From Butyrivibrio sp. XPD2002 (GTDB taxonomy: Bacteria; Bacillota; Clostridia; Lachnospirales; Lachnospiraceae): a DNA stretch of 57,820 nucleotides. The stretch lies in NCBI RefSeq assembly GCF_000423945.1, contig NZ_AUIY01000027.1:1-57820 (forward strand), written 5' to 3'. Below are positions 46,801-55,948 of the stretch, piece by piece. Position 1 is the first letter of the stretch. Each line of letters starts with the position of its first letter. The translations under genes and the position numbers were made by a program. The notes beneath the pieces were generated by a model. The model was not told the DNA's origin and made no database searches. It saw nothing but the letters and a program-made list of their open reading frames with translations.

Positions 46801-47013
46801 ATGGGTACTGATGCAAACGGATTAGATCCAGAACAACAGGCTTTACTTGCGAGTATTATGGGTAAGTCTTCTCAACAGGGAGCAGGCTCATTTAGTATGC
46901 CCGCAGCAGCTGGAGCTACGCCAACACCTGCCGCGGCTCCCAATCCTGCAGATAGTGGTAAGATGCTAAGTCAGGCAGAGATAGATGCACTTATAGCGTC
47001 AATGTCTAAATAA
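46801..47013 (+). CDS. Small protein with FliM/FliN-like CheY-binding motif, in two copies
   Basis: 70 residues. The C-terminus, residues 56-70, reads LSQAEIDALIASMSK, which matches the conserved N-terminal peptide of the flagellar switch proteins FliM and FliY (LSQxEIDALL), known to bind phosphorylated CheY. Residues 8-22 (LDPEQQALLASIMGK) look like a second copy: EQQALLAS against EIDALIAS. The linker (23-55) is Gly/Ala/Pro/Ser-rich and presumably flexible. There is no switch-protein core. AGAGGATAG precedes the ATG; own promoter upstream. No flagellar gene is in view. It follows the diguanylate cyclase and precedes the ClC gene. The CheY-binding role is inferred only. Confidence 0.75.
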   Translation: MGTDANGLDPEQQALLASIMGKSSQQGAGSFSMPAAAGATPTPAAAPNPADSGKMLSQAEIDALIASMSK

Positions 47014-47036
47014 TAAGATAGTTTTTGGGTGAGAAA

Positions 47037-48311
47037 ATGTCTGTTCAAAACAATGCGAATAGTGAAGAACCACACTATAAGCATCAGATCAGAAGGCTTT
47101 TAGCTACGCTGAAATGGTTGGTGCTTGGTATTATTGTGGGAATAATCATAGGGGCAGTTGGGGCTGCCTTTTTTCATGGGATAAGACTTGCTACTGAGTT
47201 TAGAAAAACTCATAGCTTCATGATTTATCTACTACCCTTTGCAGGTCTTCTTATAGTATTTCTATACAGAATGTCCAAGGAATATGAGGACACCGGTACG
47301 AATCTTGTTATTACTACGATTTCAGCCGGTGATCACTTACCCAAAAGAAAAATACCACTGATATTTGTAGCTACAATTCTGACACACCTCTGTGGAGGAA
47401 GTGCCGGAAGAGAAAGCGCGGCGCTACAGCTTGGCGGAAGTATCGGACATAACTTCGGTGAACTGATAGGGCTTGATGAAAATGACTGCAGAATAATAAC
47501 CATGTGTGGAATGAGTGCAGCCTTTGCAGCTTTATTTGGAACACCTATGGCTGCAGCATTTCTTGCGATGGAGATAGAAGCGGTTGGAGTAATGTACTAT
47601 GCTGCTCTTATCCCATGCGTATTATCTGCACTGGTTTCAAGCGGTGTTGCCCAGCATTTTGGAACGGTCCCGGATGTTTTTACGGTTGAAATCGTTCCTG
47701 CTTTTTCAGTAAACACTGCTATTAAGGGTGGAATACTTGCCATACTCTGTGCGCTTATAAGTATTATATTCTGCATAGTTATGAAGAAAAGCGGAGAGCT
47801 GTACAAGAGATTCTTCAAAAATCCCTACATCAGAATATTTGTAGGTGGATGCCTGGTAGTGGTTCTCACTCTTATAGTTGGGAATAATTACTACAATGGC
47901 GCAGGAATGGATATTATAGAGCTTGCTACAAGAGGAGAATCGCCATATTTTGCCTTTGCTCTTAAGATGCTGTTTACAGCAGTTACCACGGGAGCCGGAT
48001 ATAAAGGCGGTGAGATCGTTCCTGCTCTGTTTATCGGAGCAACCTTTGGAAGTCTGTATTCACAGCTGTTTGGATATAATGCAGCACTTTGCTCAGCAAT
48101 AGGAATGGGGGCTCTTTTCTGCGGAATTACAAACTGTCCGATTTCATCTCTTCTTCTTTGTTTCGAGATGTTTGGATATAGCGGAATGCCATATTATCTT
48201 ATAGCCATTGCACTTAGCTATACATTTTCAGGCTATTACGGAGTATATGGCTCACAGAAAATTATGTATTCAAAGTTCCACAATAAATACATTAACCAGA
48301 AAACAAAGTAA
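47037..48311 (+). CDS. ClC-family chloride channel/antiporter
   Basis: 424 residues, about ten membrane helices. Family landmarks are recognisable but altered: GRESAALQLGGS in place of GREGP, keeping the gating Glu, and GGEIVPALFIGATFG for the GxFxP motif. Relatives move Cl- or F- against H+. Start at 47037 chosen because GGGTGAG precedes it; a TTG at 47025 is in frame but unsupported. Probably cotranscribed with the 70-residue gene, 23 bp upstream. Confidence 0.88.
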   Translation: MSVQNNANSEEPHYKHQIRRLLATLKWLVLGIIVGIIIGAVGAAFFHGIRLATEFRKTHSFMIYLLPFAGLLIVFLYRMSKEYEDTGTNLVITTISAGDHLPKRKIPLIFVATILTHLCGGSAGRESAALQLGGSIGHNFGELIGLDENDCRIITMCGMSAAFAALFGTPMAAAFLAMEIEAVGVMYYAALIPCVLSALVSSGVAQHFGTVPDVFTVEIVPAFSVNTAIKGGILAILCALISIIFCIVMKKSGELYKRFFKNPYIRIFVGGCLVVVLTLIVGNNYYNGAGMDIIELATRGESPYFAFALKMLFTAVTTGAGYKGGEIVPALFIGATFGSLYSQLFGYNAALCSAIGMGALFCGITNCPISSLLLCFEMFGYSGMPYYLIAIALSYTFSGYYGVYGSQKIMYSKFHNKYINQKTK

Positions 48312-48359
48312 CAAGCAGACAGAAAAAAGCACAAGATAGTTAATTTACAGGAGAAAAAA

Positions 48360-49121
48360 ATGTCAAAAAAGCTGGTATCATGGAACGTTAACGGACTTAG
48401 AGCATGCGTATCAAAGGGTGAATTCAATAGCTTTATGGAAAATGAAAAGCCCGATGTTATAGGACTTCAGGAGACAAAGCTCCAGGAAGGTCAGATAGAA
48501 ATTGACCTGCCGGGATACTATCAATACTGGAATTACGCAGAAAAAAAGGGATATTCCGGAACAGCTCTTTTCACAAAAGAAGAGCCAATAAATGTTACCT
48601 ATGGTCTTGGAATCGAGGAACATGACCATGAGGGAAGAATAATAACAGCTGAGTATCCGGAATACTACCTTATAACCGTCTATGTACCCAATGCCAAGGA
48701 TGATCTGTCCAGACTGGAATACAGATGCAGATGGGAGGATGACTTCTTAAAATACGTTAAAAAGCTTGAGGAGACAAAGCCTGTTATCTACTGCGGAGAT
48801 TTAAATGTAGCACATAAGGAGATAGACCTTAAAAATCCGAAGCCCAATCGTGGACACGCAGGCTTTACAGATGAAGAACGTGAGAAATTCACAAATGTGG
48901 TTAATGCAGGCCTGATCGACACCTTCAGATATTTTTATCCTGATCTTGAAGGAGCTTATTCCTGGTGGTCCTACAGATTCCAGGCGAGAGCAAAGAACGC
49001 AGGGTGGCGTATCGACTACTTTGTAACATCAAAAGCTCTTGAAGACAAAATTGAAGATGCAGTTATCTACAAGGATCAGATGGGATCAGACCACTGTCCT
49101 GTAGGACTTATACTTAAATAA
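48360..49121 (+). CDS. xth: Exodeoxyribonuclease III
   Basis: Mg-dependent 3'-5' exonuclease and AP endonuclease of base-excision repair. Seen: [18 protein letters not shown] (catalytic Glu), [23 protein letters not shown] and GSDHCPVGL (catalytic Asp-His). 253 residues. CAGGAG precedes the ATG. 48 bp behind the ClC gene and 23 bp before the MBOAT gene. Confidence 0.95.
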   Translation: MSKKLVSWNVNGLRACVSKGEFNSFMENEKPDVIGLQETKLQEGQIEIDLPGYYQYWNYAEKKGYSGTALFTKEEPINVTYGLGIEEHDHEGRIITAEYPEYYLITVYVPNAKDDLSRLEYRCRWEDDFLKYVKKLEETKPVIYCGDLNVAHKEIDLKNPKPNRGHAGFTDEEREKFTNVVNAGLIDTFRYFYPDLEGAYSWWSYRFQARAKNAGWRIDYFVTSKALEDKIEDAVIYKDQMGSDHCPVGLILK

Positions 49122-49144
49122 AAAAATAACCTTATAATTGAGAC

Positions 49145-50680
49145 ATGTCATTTAATTCATTTTCGTTTATCTTAATATTTTTACCGATAGTGCTGATAAC
49201 CTGGCACGGACTTAATCGGATCAAAATGTGGAAGCTGGCAGATCTGGCACTTATCGCAGCTTCCCTGATTTTGTACGGCCTTTTTTCAGTGAGATTTGTC
49301 TGGGTTTTAATGGTTTCATGTCTTATAAACTATGGAATATCCAGGCTAATTGTGGATAACTTCCTGAAAAAAGCAGAAATAATCCATGTAGTAGGAATTA
49401 TCTTTAACATTCTTCTCTTAGGATTTTTTAAATACTCAAATTTCTTTGTTTCCAATATTTTTACAGTCATAGGAAAAGAAATCCCGGAATTAAAAATAAT
49501 AATGCCTGTGGGAATAAGTTTTTACGTATTTTCACAGATAGCATTTATAACTGATATAAAGCGTGAAAAAGAAAATAAGGTAAAGGAAAATGAAAAGCTT
49601 GGAGATGTAGATTTCATAGAATATCTCATTTACATCACATATTTTCCTAAGATAGTTCAGGGACCTATAGCTCTCCCCTATGAGATAATCGGTCAGATAA
49701 GAGATACTGAAAAAAGAGCATTAAAGGCTGAGAACTTCCGAAGAGGTATAGAGCTTTTTGTAATAGGACTTTCCAAAAAGGTACTTCTTGGAGATAACCT
49801 TGCTAAGATCGCGGACTACGGATTTAAATATACCTACTATATGGATACTCTTACAGGAGCGCTGGTTCTGATATCTTATGCATTCCAGCTGTACTTTGAT
49901 TTTTCCGGCTACTGCGATATGGCAGAGGGCGTAAGTCTGATGCTTGGAATAGAGCTTCCGCAGAACTTCAACTCGCCCTATAAAGCCTTCAGCGTCAGAA
50001 ACCTCTGGCAGAGATGGCACATGACACTTACAAGATTTTTCGTAAGATATGTTTACATTCCTCTTGGGGGATCAAGGAAGGGAAAGCTTAGAACAGCAAC
50101 TAATGTACTTATAATCTTTATCCTCAGCGGAATTTGGCACGGAGCAGGCTGGACATATATATGCTGGGGACTTGTCATGGGAATCCTGGTGGTATGGGAT
50201 GACCTTGGAATCATGGCAGTCGAGGGAGATATTAAAAAGAGCTATCTACTTAGGGAAAAGCCTTTAGTTGTAATTCCCAGGATGCCTGGACAGATACTTA
50301 CATTTATGATGTTCCTTGTATCACTGATATTCTTCAGATCCCAGGACATGACTTATGCACTGCAGTATTTTAAACAGCTTGTGATACCGACCTGGCCGGG
50401 ATTTATGTATAAGACATCAGCAATGCTTGATATATCTGAGAACTACCTGCTTATTACCGCTGCAAATATGTATGCGAAGCAGTACACAAGCATCCTGTAT
50501 CTGATCACATGGATAATTCTTCTTGTGATATCTGTTTTAGTGATAAGAGCAAAGAACGCCCATGAGATCGTGGATGAAAAGAGGAATTCAGTAGGACACG
50601 TGATCTTTATGGTCATCATTTTTATATGGTCCTTTATCTCATTATCACAGGTAAGCACATTTATATATTTCCAGTTCTGA
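49145..50680 (+). CDS. MBOAT-family O-acyltransferase (AlgI/DltB-like)
   Basis: Polytopic membrane enzyme that passes acyl groups across the membrane to surface polymers. About ten hydrophobic helices; the family core is clear: FVRYVYIPLGGSRKG, NFNSPYKAFSVRNLWQRWHMTLT (in parts) and the catalytic-His block ILSGIWHGAGWTYICWG (His about 332). 511 residues. Closer to AlgI-type O-acetylation enzymes than to a full dlt operon, since dltA and dltC are absent. Followed after 20 bp by its likely SGNH partner. Confidence 0.93.
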   Translation: MSFNSFSFILIFLPIVLITWHGLNRIKMWKLADLALIAASLILYGLFSVRFVWVLMVSCLINYGISRLIVDNFLKKAEIIHVVGIIFNILLLGFFKYSNFFVSNIFTVIGKEIPELKIIMPVGISFYVFSQIAFITDIKREKENKVKENEKLGDVDFIEYLIYITYFPKIVQGPIALPYEIIGQIRDTEKRALKAENFRRGIELFVIGLSKKVLLGDNLAKIADYGFKYTYYMDTLTGALVLISYAFQLYFDFSGYCDMAEGVSLMLGIELPQNFNSPYKAFSVRNLWQRWHMTLTRFFVRYVYIPLGGSRKGKLRTATNVLIIFILSGIWHGAGWTYICWGLVMGILVVWDDLGIMAVEGDIKKSYLLREKPLVVIPRMPGQILTFMMFLVSLIFFRSQDMTYALQYFKQLVIPTWPGFMYKTSAMLDISENYLLITAANMYAKQYTSILYLITWIILLVISVLVIRAKNAHEIVDEKRNSVGHVIFMVIIFIWSFISLSQVSTFIYFQF

Positions 50681-50700
50681 TTGTTTAAAGAGGACGATTT

Positions 50701-51801
50701 TTGAAAAACGGTAACAAAGACATTAATTTCATAAAAAGATTTGCGATAGCATCTCTTGTGGTTATCATACTGACAGGCGCAGTGGTATTTTGCATAGATC
50801 CTTTTTATCACTACCATAAGCCCTGGTTTGGACTTAAGGCAGTTCTTAATGACAAGGAATATCAGTGTATAGGTACCCTCAGGCACTTTGATTATGACAC
50901 ACTTATAGTCGGATCATCTGTTGCTGAGAATAATGACAACGGTTGGTATGACGAAGCCTTTAACTGCAAGTCAATTAAGGCGATAAGGTCTTATGGTGCA
51001 ACGGCAGACCTCTGTTATCTGTTAGATGAAGCCTTTGCATCAGGTAATGATATAAAGAGGGTGTTTTATAACATAGACCCTTCATCGCTAAATGCAAGTA
51101 CAGAAACCACCTACGAGATGACAGGATGCCCTATGTATCTGTACGATCATAATCCTTTTAATGATGTGCAGTATCTGTACAATAAGGGCGTAATCCTTGA
51201 GAAAATCCCATATATGATAGTTAACTCATATATAACTGACTACAATGAGAACCTGTCATATAACTGGGCAAAGTGGAAGAACTTTAGCAGCGAGAGCGCT
51301 CTTGGACTTTATTTTAGAACCAGAACCGAAACTCCCATGATGGATGAGAAGGTCTATGACGAGCAGCTTAAAGGAAATATAGAGCTTCTTACAGGTGAAG
51401 TTGAAAGACACCCTGACACAGAGTTTTATTTCTTTTTCCCTGCATATTCCATGCTCTGGTGGGACGGAATATACAGAACAGGTGAGAGGGATGCATTTAT
51501 CCACTGTGAAAAGGAGATGGTTAAGAGTCTCTTACAGTATGATAATGTAAAGGTCTTCTGTTTCCAAAATGAGCAGGATGTAATAACAAATCTTGATAAC
51601 TACATGGATTCAATCCATTTTTCTCCGGAGATCAATAAGCTTATGCTTGATCAGATGATAGCCGGTGAGTACCAGATGACAGAAGACAATTACGAAGAAA
51701 TGCTTGATGACATGAAGAGCTTTTCGGATAAAATAGTTAATGAGCTTATTAAGCCCTACGAAGAACAGAACCTCTTAACATACGAACAGATAGAAGAATA
51801 A
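50701..51801 (+). CDS. SGNH-type partner of the MBOAT protein (DltD/AlgJ-like)
   Basis: 366 residues with one N-terminal membrane helix (about 14-32) and the rest outside. GSSVAENN (near 73) fits the Ser block of SGNH esterases, and DSIHFSPEINKLMLDQM (near 304) fits the DxxH block. Such proteins complete O-acetylation started by MBOAT enzymes. The start is TTG, supported by AGAGGA 6-7 bases upstream. Ends 6 bp before the next gene. Confidence 0.8.
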   Translation: MKNGNKDINFIKRFAIASLVVIILTGAVVFCIDPFYHYHKPWFGLKAVLNDKEYQCIGTLRHFDYDTLIVGSSVAENNDNGWYDEAFNCKSIKAIRSYGATADLCYLLDEAFASGNDIKRVFYNIDPSSLNASTETTYEMTGCPMYLYDHNPFNDVQYLYNKGVILEKIPYMIVNSYITDYNENLSYNWAKWKNFSSESALGLYFRTRTETPMMDEKVYDEQLKGNIELLTGEVERHPDTEFYFFFPAYSMLWWDGIYRTGERDAFIHCEKEMVKSLLQYDNVKVFCFQNEQDVITNLDNYMDSIHFSPEINKLMLDQMIAGEYQMTEDNYEEMLDDMKSFSDKIVNELIKPYEEQNLLTYEQIEE

Positions 51802-51807
51802 AAAAAT

Positions 51808-54060
51808 ATGATCAAAAAACTGCTAACAGGGGGGATAGTTGCGGTTATGGTACTGTCTATGACTTTTTCATGCGCTTGCGGGAAAAGTGGCAGTACATCA
51901 CAAAAAGTAGATTCAAATACAGAGATCAATACCTATGAATTCAAAGACCTTGGCATAAATATTTCAAGTGACAGTGAGTATTCCAATTTTACCTTTGATA
52001 AAAACGGAATGTACTGCCTTAGAATGACAAAGAGTGACGGACATAGTACTTATAGCTTTTCAAGAGTCAGAAACGATGAGAAAAAGGCAGAGGAAATACT
52101 GTTAGAATCAGGTAATGTTAACCTTGAATGCCTTACTATGGGAGATGAAGGCTGTTTTTATGCCATACGAACAATATACCCGGATAAGATAGCATCTCTT
52201 AACACACCGGATGATAACAGCTATACCGGTAATGGGGAAAAGAGACTGGTTAAATACTCCTCTTCAGGAGATGAGATCTGGGCTGTAGCTTTAACGGATA
52301 ATGATGAGAACTCACATATTCTGGATATTGCTTATATTAAGGGAAAAGGAATCATTACCTACTCTCAATACGGTGGATACTCTCTCTATGATGAGGATAA
52401 TGGCCGTGTAAGTCTGTTGCAGATTAAGGAAGAGGGGAATCTGCATGGAGACAGGAGATTTTTCACCTCAGCTGATGGAAGAGTTTTTGTAGGGGAGACA
52501 GATGGTAAGTGGAAATATTTCCTTAGTGAGTTAGATCAAAAGAAGCTGACTCTTGGGAAGAAACATTATGCGCCGTCAGATATCGCTAACGGAAGTAATC
52601 TTTTTCCAGGAATTACCTATGACTTTTACTATTTAAACAATAATTACATATATGGTTTTAATGTTGGAGATGGCAGCTTAAAAAAAATCTGCTGCTTTGA
52701 GGACTACGGTTTTTATTCAGACAGTACGCTGCTTCTTTATGAATACGCTCAGGGGACCTTCAGACTTGTATCTAACTATGGCGCAGATACCATAAAAACT
52801 ACTGAGATATCAAAGAGAAATACTCAGAGTAATGTAAAAGAGATAATCACTATCGGAACAGCTTTTACCGACGAATATGTAAAAAAGAGGATAGTTGATT
52901 TTAACGAAAGCAGTGACGAATATTTTATAAAGGTCAAGAACTACGCGGAGGAAGGATATTCAAGCTACTATTCAATATACCAGGCGATGAACAAGGATAT
53001 TGAAGAGGGAAATGCGCCGGATATCATGGTTCTAAATTCCTACGCGTCCATCGATTCGTATATATCAGATGGACTTCTTGAACCCCTTGATTCATATATT
53101 GAAAATGATGAAGAGATAACTAATAAGAAATATCTTAAAAGCATTAATTCTCTTCTTAGCAGAAACGGTAAGCAGTACATGGTAATGCCTTCATTTACGG
53201 TGGCTACCTGCGCAGCTTCAAACAGTCTTCTTGAAGGAAAAGAAATAACACTTTCAAATTATATAAACCACTGTAATAAGCACAACATCAAGCTGCAGAA
53301 CATGATGGGAACAAAGACCTTTGACAACGCAGAGGATCTTTATACAGCATGTGCATTTGACTTTATAGACTTTGAAAATAATACCTGTAACTTCAAGAAT
53401 TACAAATTCATAGATCTTCTGATTTTCATAAGAGAGCTCAAAAGAGCACAGGAGCATAATAACCAGAAGATAGATGACAACTGCTTTAGAGATAAAAAGG
53501 CTCTTTTGCAGAGCTGCTTTATAACATCCTTTGAGGATTACAGAATTATAAAGGATGGATACTTTAGTGCAGATGTGGTTTTCAATGGCTATCCCGGAAA
53601 GGATAGAGGACTTTCATATATTGATCCGGGAATGCTATTTGGTATCAGCAGCTTAAGCTCCAACAAAGAAGCAGCCTGGGAATTTATAAGGTATTTCCTT
53701 CTTGATGAATACCAGTACAAAATAGACTGGGGATTCCCGGTAAATGAGGACGCCTTTAATGCACTGATGGAGAAGTCTGAACAGGATAAATACTACATCG
53801 ATGACAGCGGCAGAAAGATAACAACCAACAGTACGGTAATAATCGGAGACAGGGAAATAACGATCACGCCTCTTAACAGAAATGAGGCGGAGAGCTTTAA
53901 AACCTTTATCTGCTCAATAGACAGACTCCGTCATCAGGACACTGAGATAATAAAGATAATAAGTGAGGCAGCAAAGCCCTACTATAACGGAGAAATAACT
54001 GCTGAGAAGGCATCAAGCCTGATACAGCACAGAGTTGAGAAATACCTTAGCAGTAATTAA
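51808..54060 (+). CDS. Very large solute-binding-like lipoprotein with N-terminal propeller-like region
   Basis: 750 residues. Signal peptide with Cys at 22 and 24, so probably a lipoprotein. Residues about 45-330 are beta-rich with repeated Gly/Asp turns, as in a propeller (FTFDKNGMYCLRM, DIAYIKGKGIITYS). From about 340 on it resembles family-1 extracellular solute-binding proteins: IVDFNESSDEYFIKVKNY, NAPDIMVLNSYASIDSYISDGLLEPLD (in parts), KEAAWEFIRYFL. No ABC permease or ATPase is near; it forms one operon with the O-acylation pair. A carbohydrate-binding role is possible but unproven. Confidence 0.8.
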   Translation: MIKKLLTGGIVAVMVLSMTFSCACGKSGSTSQKVDSNTEINTYEFKDLGINISSDSEYSNFTFDKNGMYCLRMTKSDGHSTYSFSRVRNDEKKAEEILLESGNVNLECLTMGDEGCFYAIRTIYPDKIASLNTPDDNSYTGNGEKRLVKYSSSGDEIWAVALTDNDENSHILDIAYIKGKGIITYSQYGGYSLYDEDNGRVSLLQIKEEGNLHGDRRFFTSADGRVFVGETDGKWKYFLSELDQKKLTLGKKHYAPSDIANGSNLFPGITYDFYYLNNNYIYGFNVGDGSLKKICCFEDYGFYSDSTLLLYEYAQGTFRLVSNYGADTIKTTEISKRNTQSNVKEIITIGTAFTDEYVKKRIVDFNESSDEYFIKVKNYAEEGYSSYYSIYQAMNKDIEEGNAPDIMVLNSYASIDSYISDGLLEPLDSYIENDEEITNKKYLKSINSLLSRNGKQYMVMPSFTVATCAASNSLLEGKEITLSNYINHCNKHNIKLQNMMGTKTFDNAEDLYTACAFDFIDFENNTCNFKNYKFIDLLIFIRELKRAQEHNNQKIDDNCFRDKKALLQSCFITSFEDYRIIKDGYFSADVVFNGYPGKDRGLSYIDPGMLFGISSLSSNKEAAWEFIRYFLLDEYQYKIDWGFPVNEDAFNALMEKSEQDKYYIDDSGRKITTNSTVIIGDREITITPLNRNEAESFKTFICSIDRLRHQDTEIIKIISEAAKPYYNGEITAEKASSLIQHRVEKYLSSN

Positions 54061-54066
54061 AAAAAC

Positions 54067-54096
54067 GCCCCGGATATTTTTAATGATATCCGGGGC
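54067..54096. terminator. Strong bidirectional terminator
   Basis: GCCCCGGATAT / ATATCCGGGGC, 11-bp perfect stem with 8-base loop. Minus strand continues GTTTTTTTAAT; plus strand ATAATAAT. It separates the lipoprotein gene from the convergent rpiR gene. Confidence 0.9.
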
Positions 54097-54130
54097 ATAA
54101 TAATATACTTTTTTAAGTAGATAAGAGTAA

Positions 54131-54988
54131 TCAATAGGTTCCCATATCATGGAACAGATCATAGGAATCCTGAAGATGCTGGCGAATGTTTGCAAAGTCT
54201 TTATTTGCTACAGCTGTATAAAGAGTATCTACAAGGAAAAGCTGCGCAAATCTTGAGCTTGTAACACCACTCTTTTTATCAATTTCAGGGGATGTGGTAA
54301 AGAGCACATGCTTACATCCCTGAGCAAGGGGACTGTTTCCGAGCTTTGTGATAGCAACTGTATCAGAGCCCCTCTCATTTGCAATCTTCAAAATCTGCAT
54401 GATTTCATCGGTTTTACCTGAATCGCAGAAGAAAATGGCTACATCCTCTTTCTGGAGCTGAGCGGCATTCATGAGACTGTTATGATAATCCTCATTGTAG
54501 GTTACGTTATAGGACAGTCTCTGGAACTTAGTGAAAAGATCGTAAGCAGCAAGTGAACTGCTTCCTACACCAAATATCCTGATCATTCTTGCACCGACTA
54601 TAGCGTCAACGGCTCCCTCAAAGGACTGGGAATCGAACAGTCTGTAGGTAGTCTGAATAGCCTGTGAGCTGGTAGCGCAGATGTTATCGGCTATTGCCTG
54701 CATTGATGTATATTGGTTAAGATCCTTGAACTCTATGTGAGGACCTGCTTTTTCAGCTTTCTTTGCATCTGAGAAAATCTCGCGCTTTAGACCTTTAAGT
54801 CCTGAGTAGCCAAGAGACTTGGAGAATCTGCTCCAGGTAGCCTGTGTCGTTCCTGAAGCCTCAGCAAGCTCTGCTACGGTATTGTTATATATGGTTGCAT
54901 CATTCTTTAAGCAATAGTCAGCTGCTTTGCGCTCTTCTCTGGTAAGATTTGCATAAACGCTTTTAATTCTTTCTTCTAATAATGACAT
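54131..54988 (-). CDS. RpiR/MurR-family transcriptional regulator
   Basis: 285 residues: an N-terminal HTH_6 domain (about 1-75, AELAEASGTTQATWSRFSKSLGY) and a C-terminal SIS phosphosugar-binding domain (about 125-260, RIFGVGSSSLAAYDLF, AIFFCDSGKTDEI). Such regulators sense sugar phosphates. No sugar gene is directly adjacent, so the target is unknown; the gene stands alone between terminators. Start at 54988 with AAGGGGAT in front. Confidence 0.9.
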   Translation of the reverse strand: MSLLEERIKSVYANLTREERKAADYCLKNDATIYNNTVAELAEASGTTQATWSRFSKSLGYSGLKGLKREIFSDAKKAEKAGPHIEFKDLNQYTSMQAIADNICATSSQAIQTTYRLFDSQSFEGAVDAIVGARMIRIFGVGSSSLAAYDLFTKFQRLSYNVTYNEDYHNSLMNAAQLQKEDVAIFFCDSGKTDEIMQILKIANERGSDTVAITKLGNSPLAQGCKHVLFTTSPEIDKKSGVTSSRFAQLFLVDTLYTAVANKDFANIRQHLQDSYDLFHDMGTY

Positions 54989-55115
54989 ATTCTATCCCCT
55001 TTTCATCATAGGCGAGAATAACGTAATTAACCATTTATAGTATAACGCAAAAACAGTAATTACATTATTAAATAACAATAATATATTTAAGCATTTATTA
55101 AAATTCTATAAACGA

Positions 55116-55144
55116 TTAAATGTGTTAAAATTATTTGGTATACT
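55116..55144 (+). promoter_or_regulatory. Probable rubrerythrin promoter
   Basis: -35 TTAAAT (55116-55121), 17-bp spacer, -10 TATACT (55139-55144), start near 55151, leaving a leader of about 108 bases with three small hairpins. Confidence 0.55.
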
Positions 55145-55155
55145 AGATATTAGGT

Positions 55156-55246
55156 GAGAATGCTGATTCTCTAATAGCCCTTGTCAATAACAAGAAGATT
55201 TCATTAAAGCTGAAGGAAGATGAGGCATTCTGTTTCAAACAGAAAG
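55156..55246 (+). other. Structured leader of the rubrerythrin gene
   Basis: Three short hairpins: GAGAAT/ATTCTC (55156-55171), CTTGT/ACAAG (55180-55194) and CTGTT/AACAG (55230-55242), the last directly before AAAGGAGA. No known riboswitch recognised. Confidence 0.4.
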
Positions 55247-55258
55247 GAGATTTCAAAT

Positions 55259-55798
55259 ATGAAATGGGTTTGTTCAGTATGCGGTTATGTTCATGAGGGA
55301 GATCAGCCGCCGGCAGAGTGTCCGGTATGTCATGCTCCTGCAGAGAAGTTTACAAAGCAGGAAGGTGAGCTTACATGGGCAGCAGAGCATGTTGTTGGAG
55401 TAGCTAAGGGTGTTCCGGATGACATTATCGAAGATCTTAGATCTAACTTTAATGGTGAGTGCTCAGAGGTTGGTATGTATCTTGCTATGAGTCGCCAGGC
55501 TTACAGAGAGGGTTATCCCGAGGTTGGTGATTACTATGCTAAGGCTGCATGGGAAGAGGCAGAACATGCTGCTAAGTTTGCAGAGCTTCTTGGTGAGGTT
55601 CTCACAGATTCCACAAAGAAGAATCTACAGATGAGAGTAGATGCTGAGAATGGCGCTACAGCAGGTAAGGTAGATCTTGCAAAGCGTGCTAAGGCACTTG
55701 ATCTTGATGCAATCCATGACACAGTCCATGAGATGGCTCGTGACGAGGCAAGACATGGCAAGGCATTTAAGGGACTCCTTGACAGATATTTTAAATAA
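55259..55798 (+). CDS. Reverse-type rubrerythrin
   Basis: Peroxide-reducing non-haem iron enzyme of anaerobes. The rubredoxin domain is at the N-terminus (Cys5-x2-Cys8, Cys21-x2-Cys24), the reverse of classical rubrerythrin; the four-helix di-iron domain follows, with Glu ligands in [20 protein letters not shown] and [10 protein letters not shown]. 179 residues. Start at 55259 fixed by AAAGGAGA 9 bases upstream; an ATG at 55220 in frame has a poor site. Very codon-biased, so highly expressed. Confidence 0.94.
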   Translation: MKWVCSVCGYVHEGDQPPAECPVCHAPAEKFTKQEGELTWAAEHVVGVAKGVPDDIIEDLRSNFNGECSEVGMYLAMSRQAYREGYPEVGDYYAKAAWEEAEHAAKFAELLGEVLTDSTKKNLQMRVDAENGATAGKVDLAKRAKALDLDAIHDTVHEMARDEARHGKAFKGLLDRYFK

Positions 55799-55824
55799 AT
55801 CGATATTATAAAAATAAGTGAGAG

Positions 55825-55857
55825 AAACTGTCGCATTAGTTTATAGTGCGGCAGTTT
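55825..55857 (+). terminator. Rubrerythrin terminator
   Basis: AAACTGTCGCA / TGCGGCAGTTT stem (one wobble) followed by TTTTTT at 55855-55860. Confidence 0.85.
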
Positions 55858-55948
55858 TTTCATTAATATAATAATCGACTTGTGATATAATTATTGACTA
55901 TGAGGGAGCCTGCCATAGTGCAGAATAGAAAAGTCAGGGGAAATGAAA

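Noticed and set aside
49145..51801. dlt operon for teichoic acid D-alanylation
   Set aside because: No dltA or dltC nearby; the MBOAT and SGNH proteins fit general O-acylation better.
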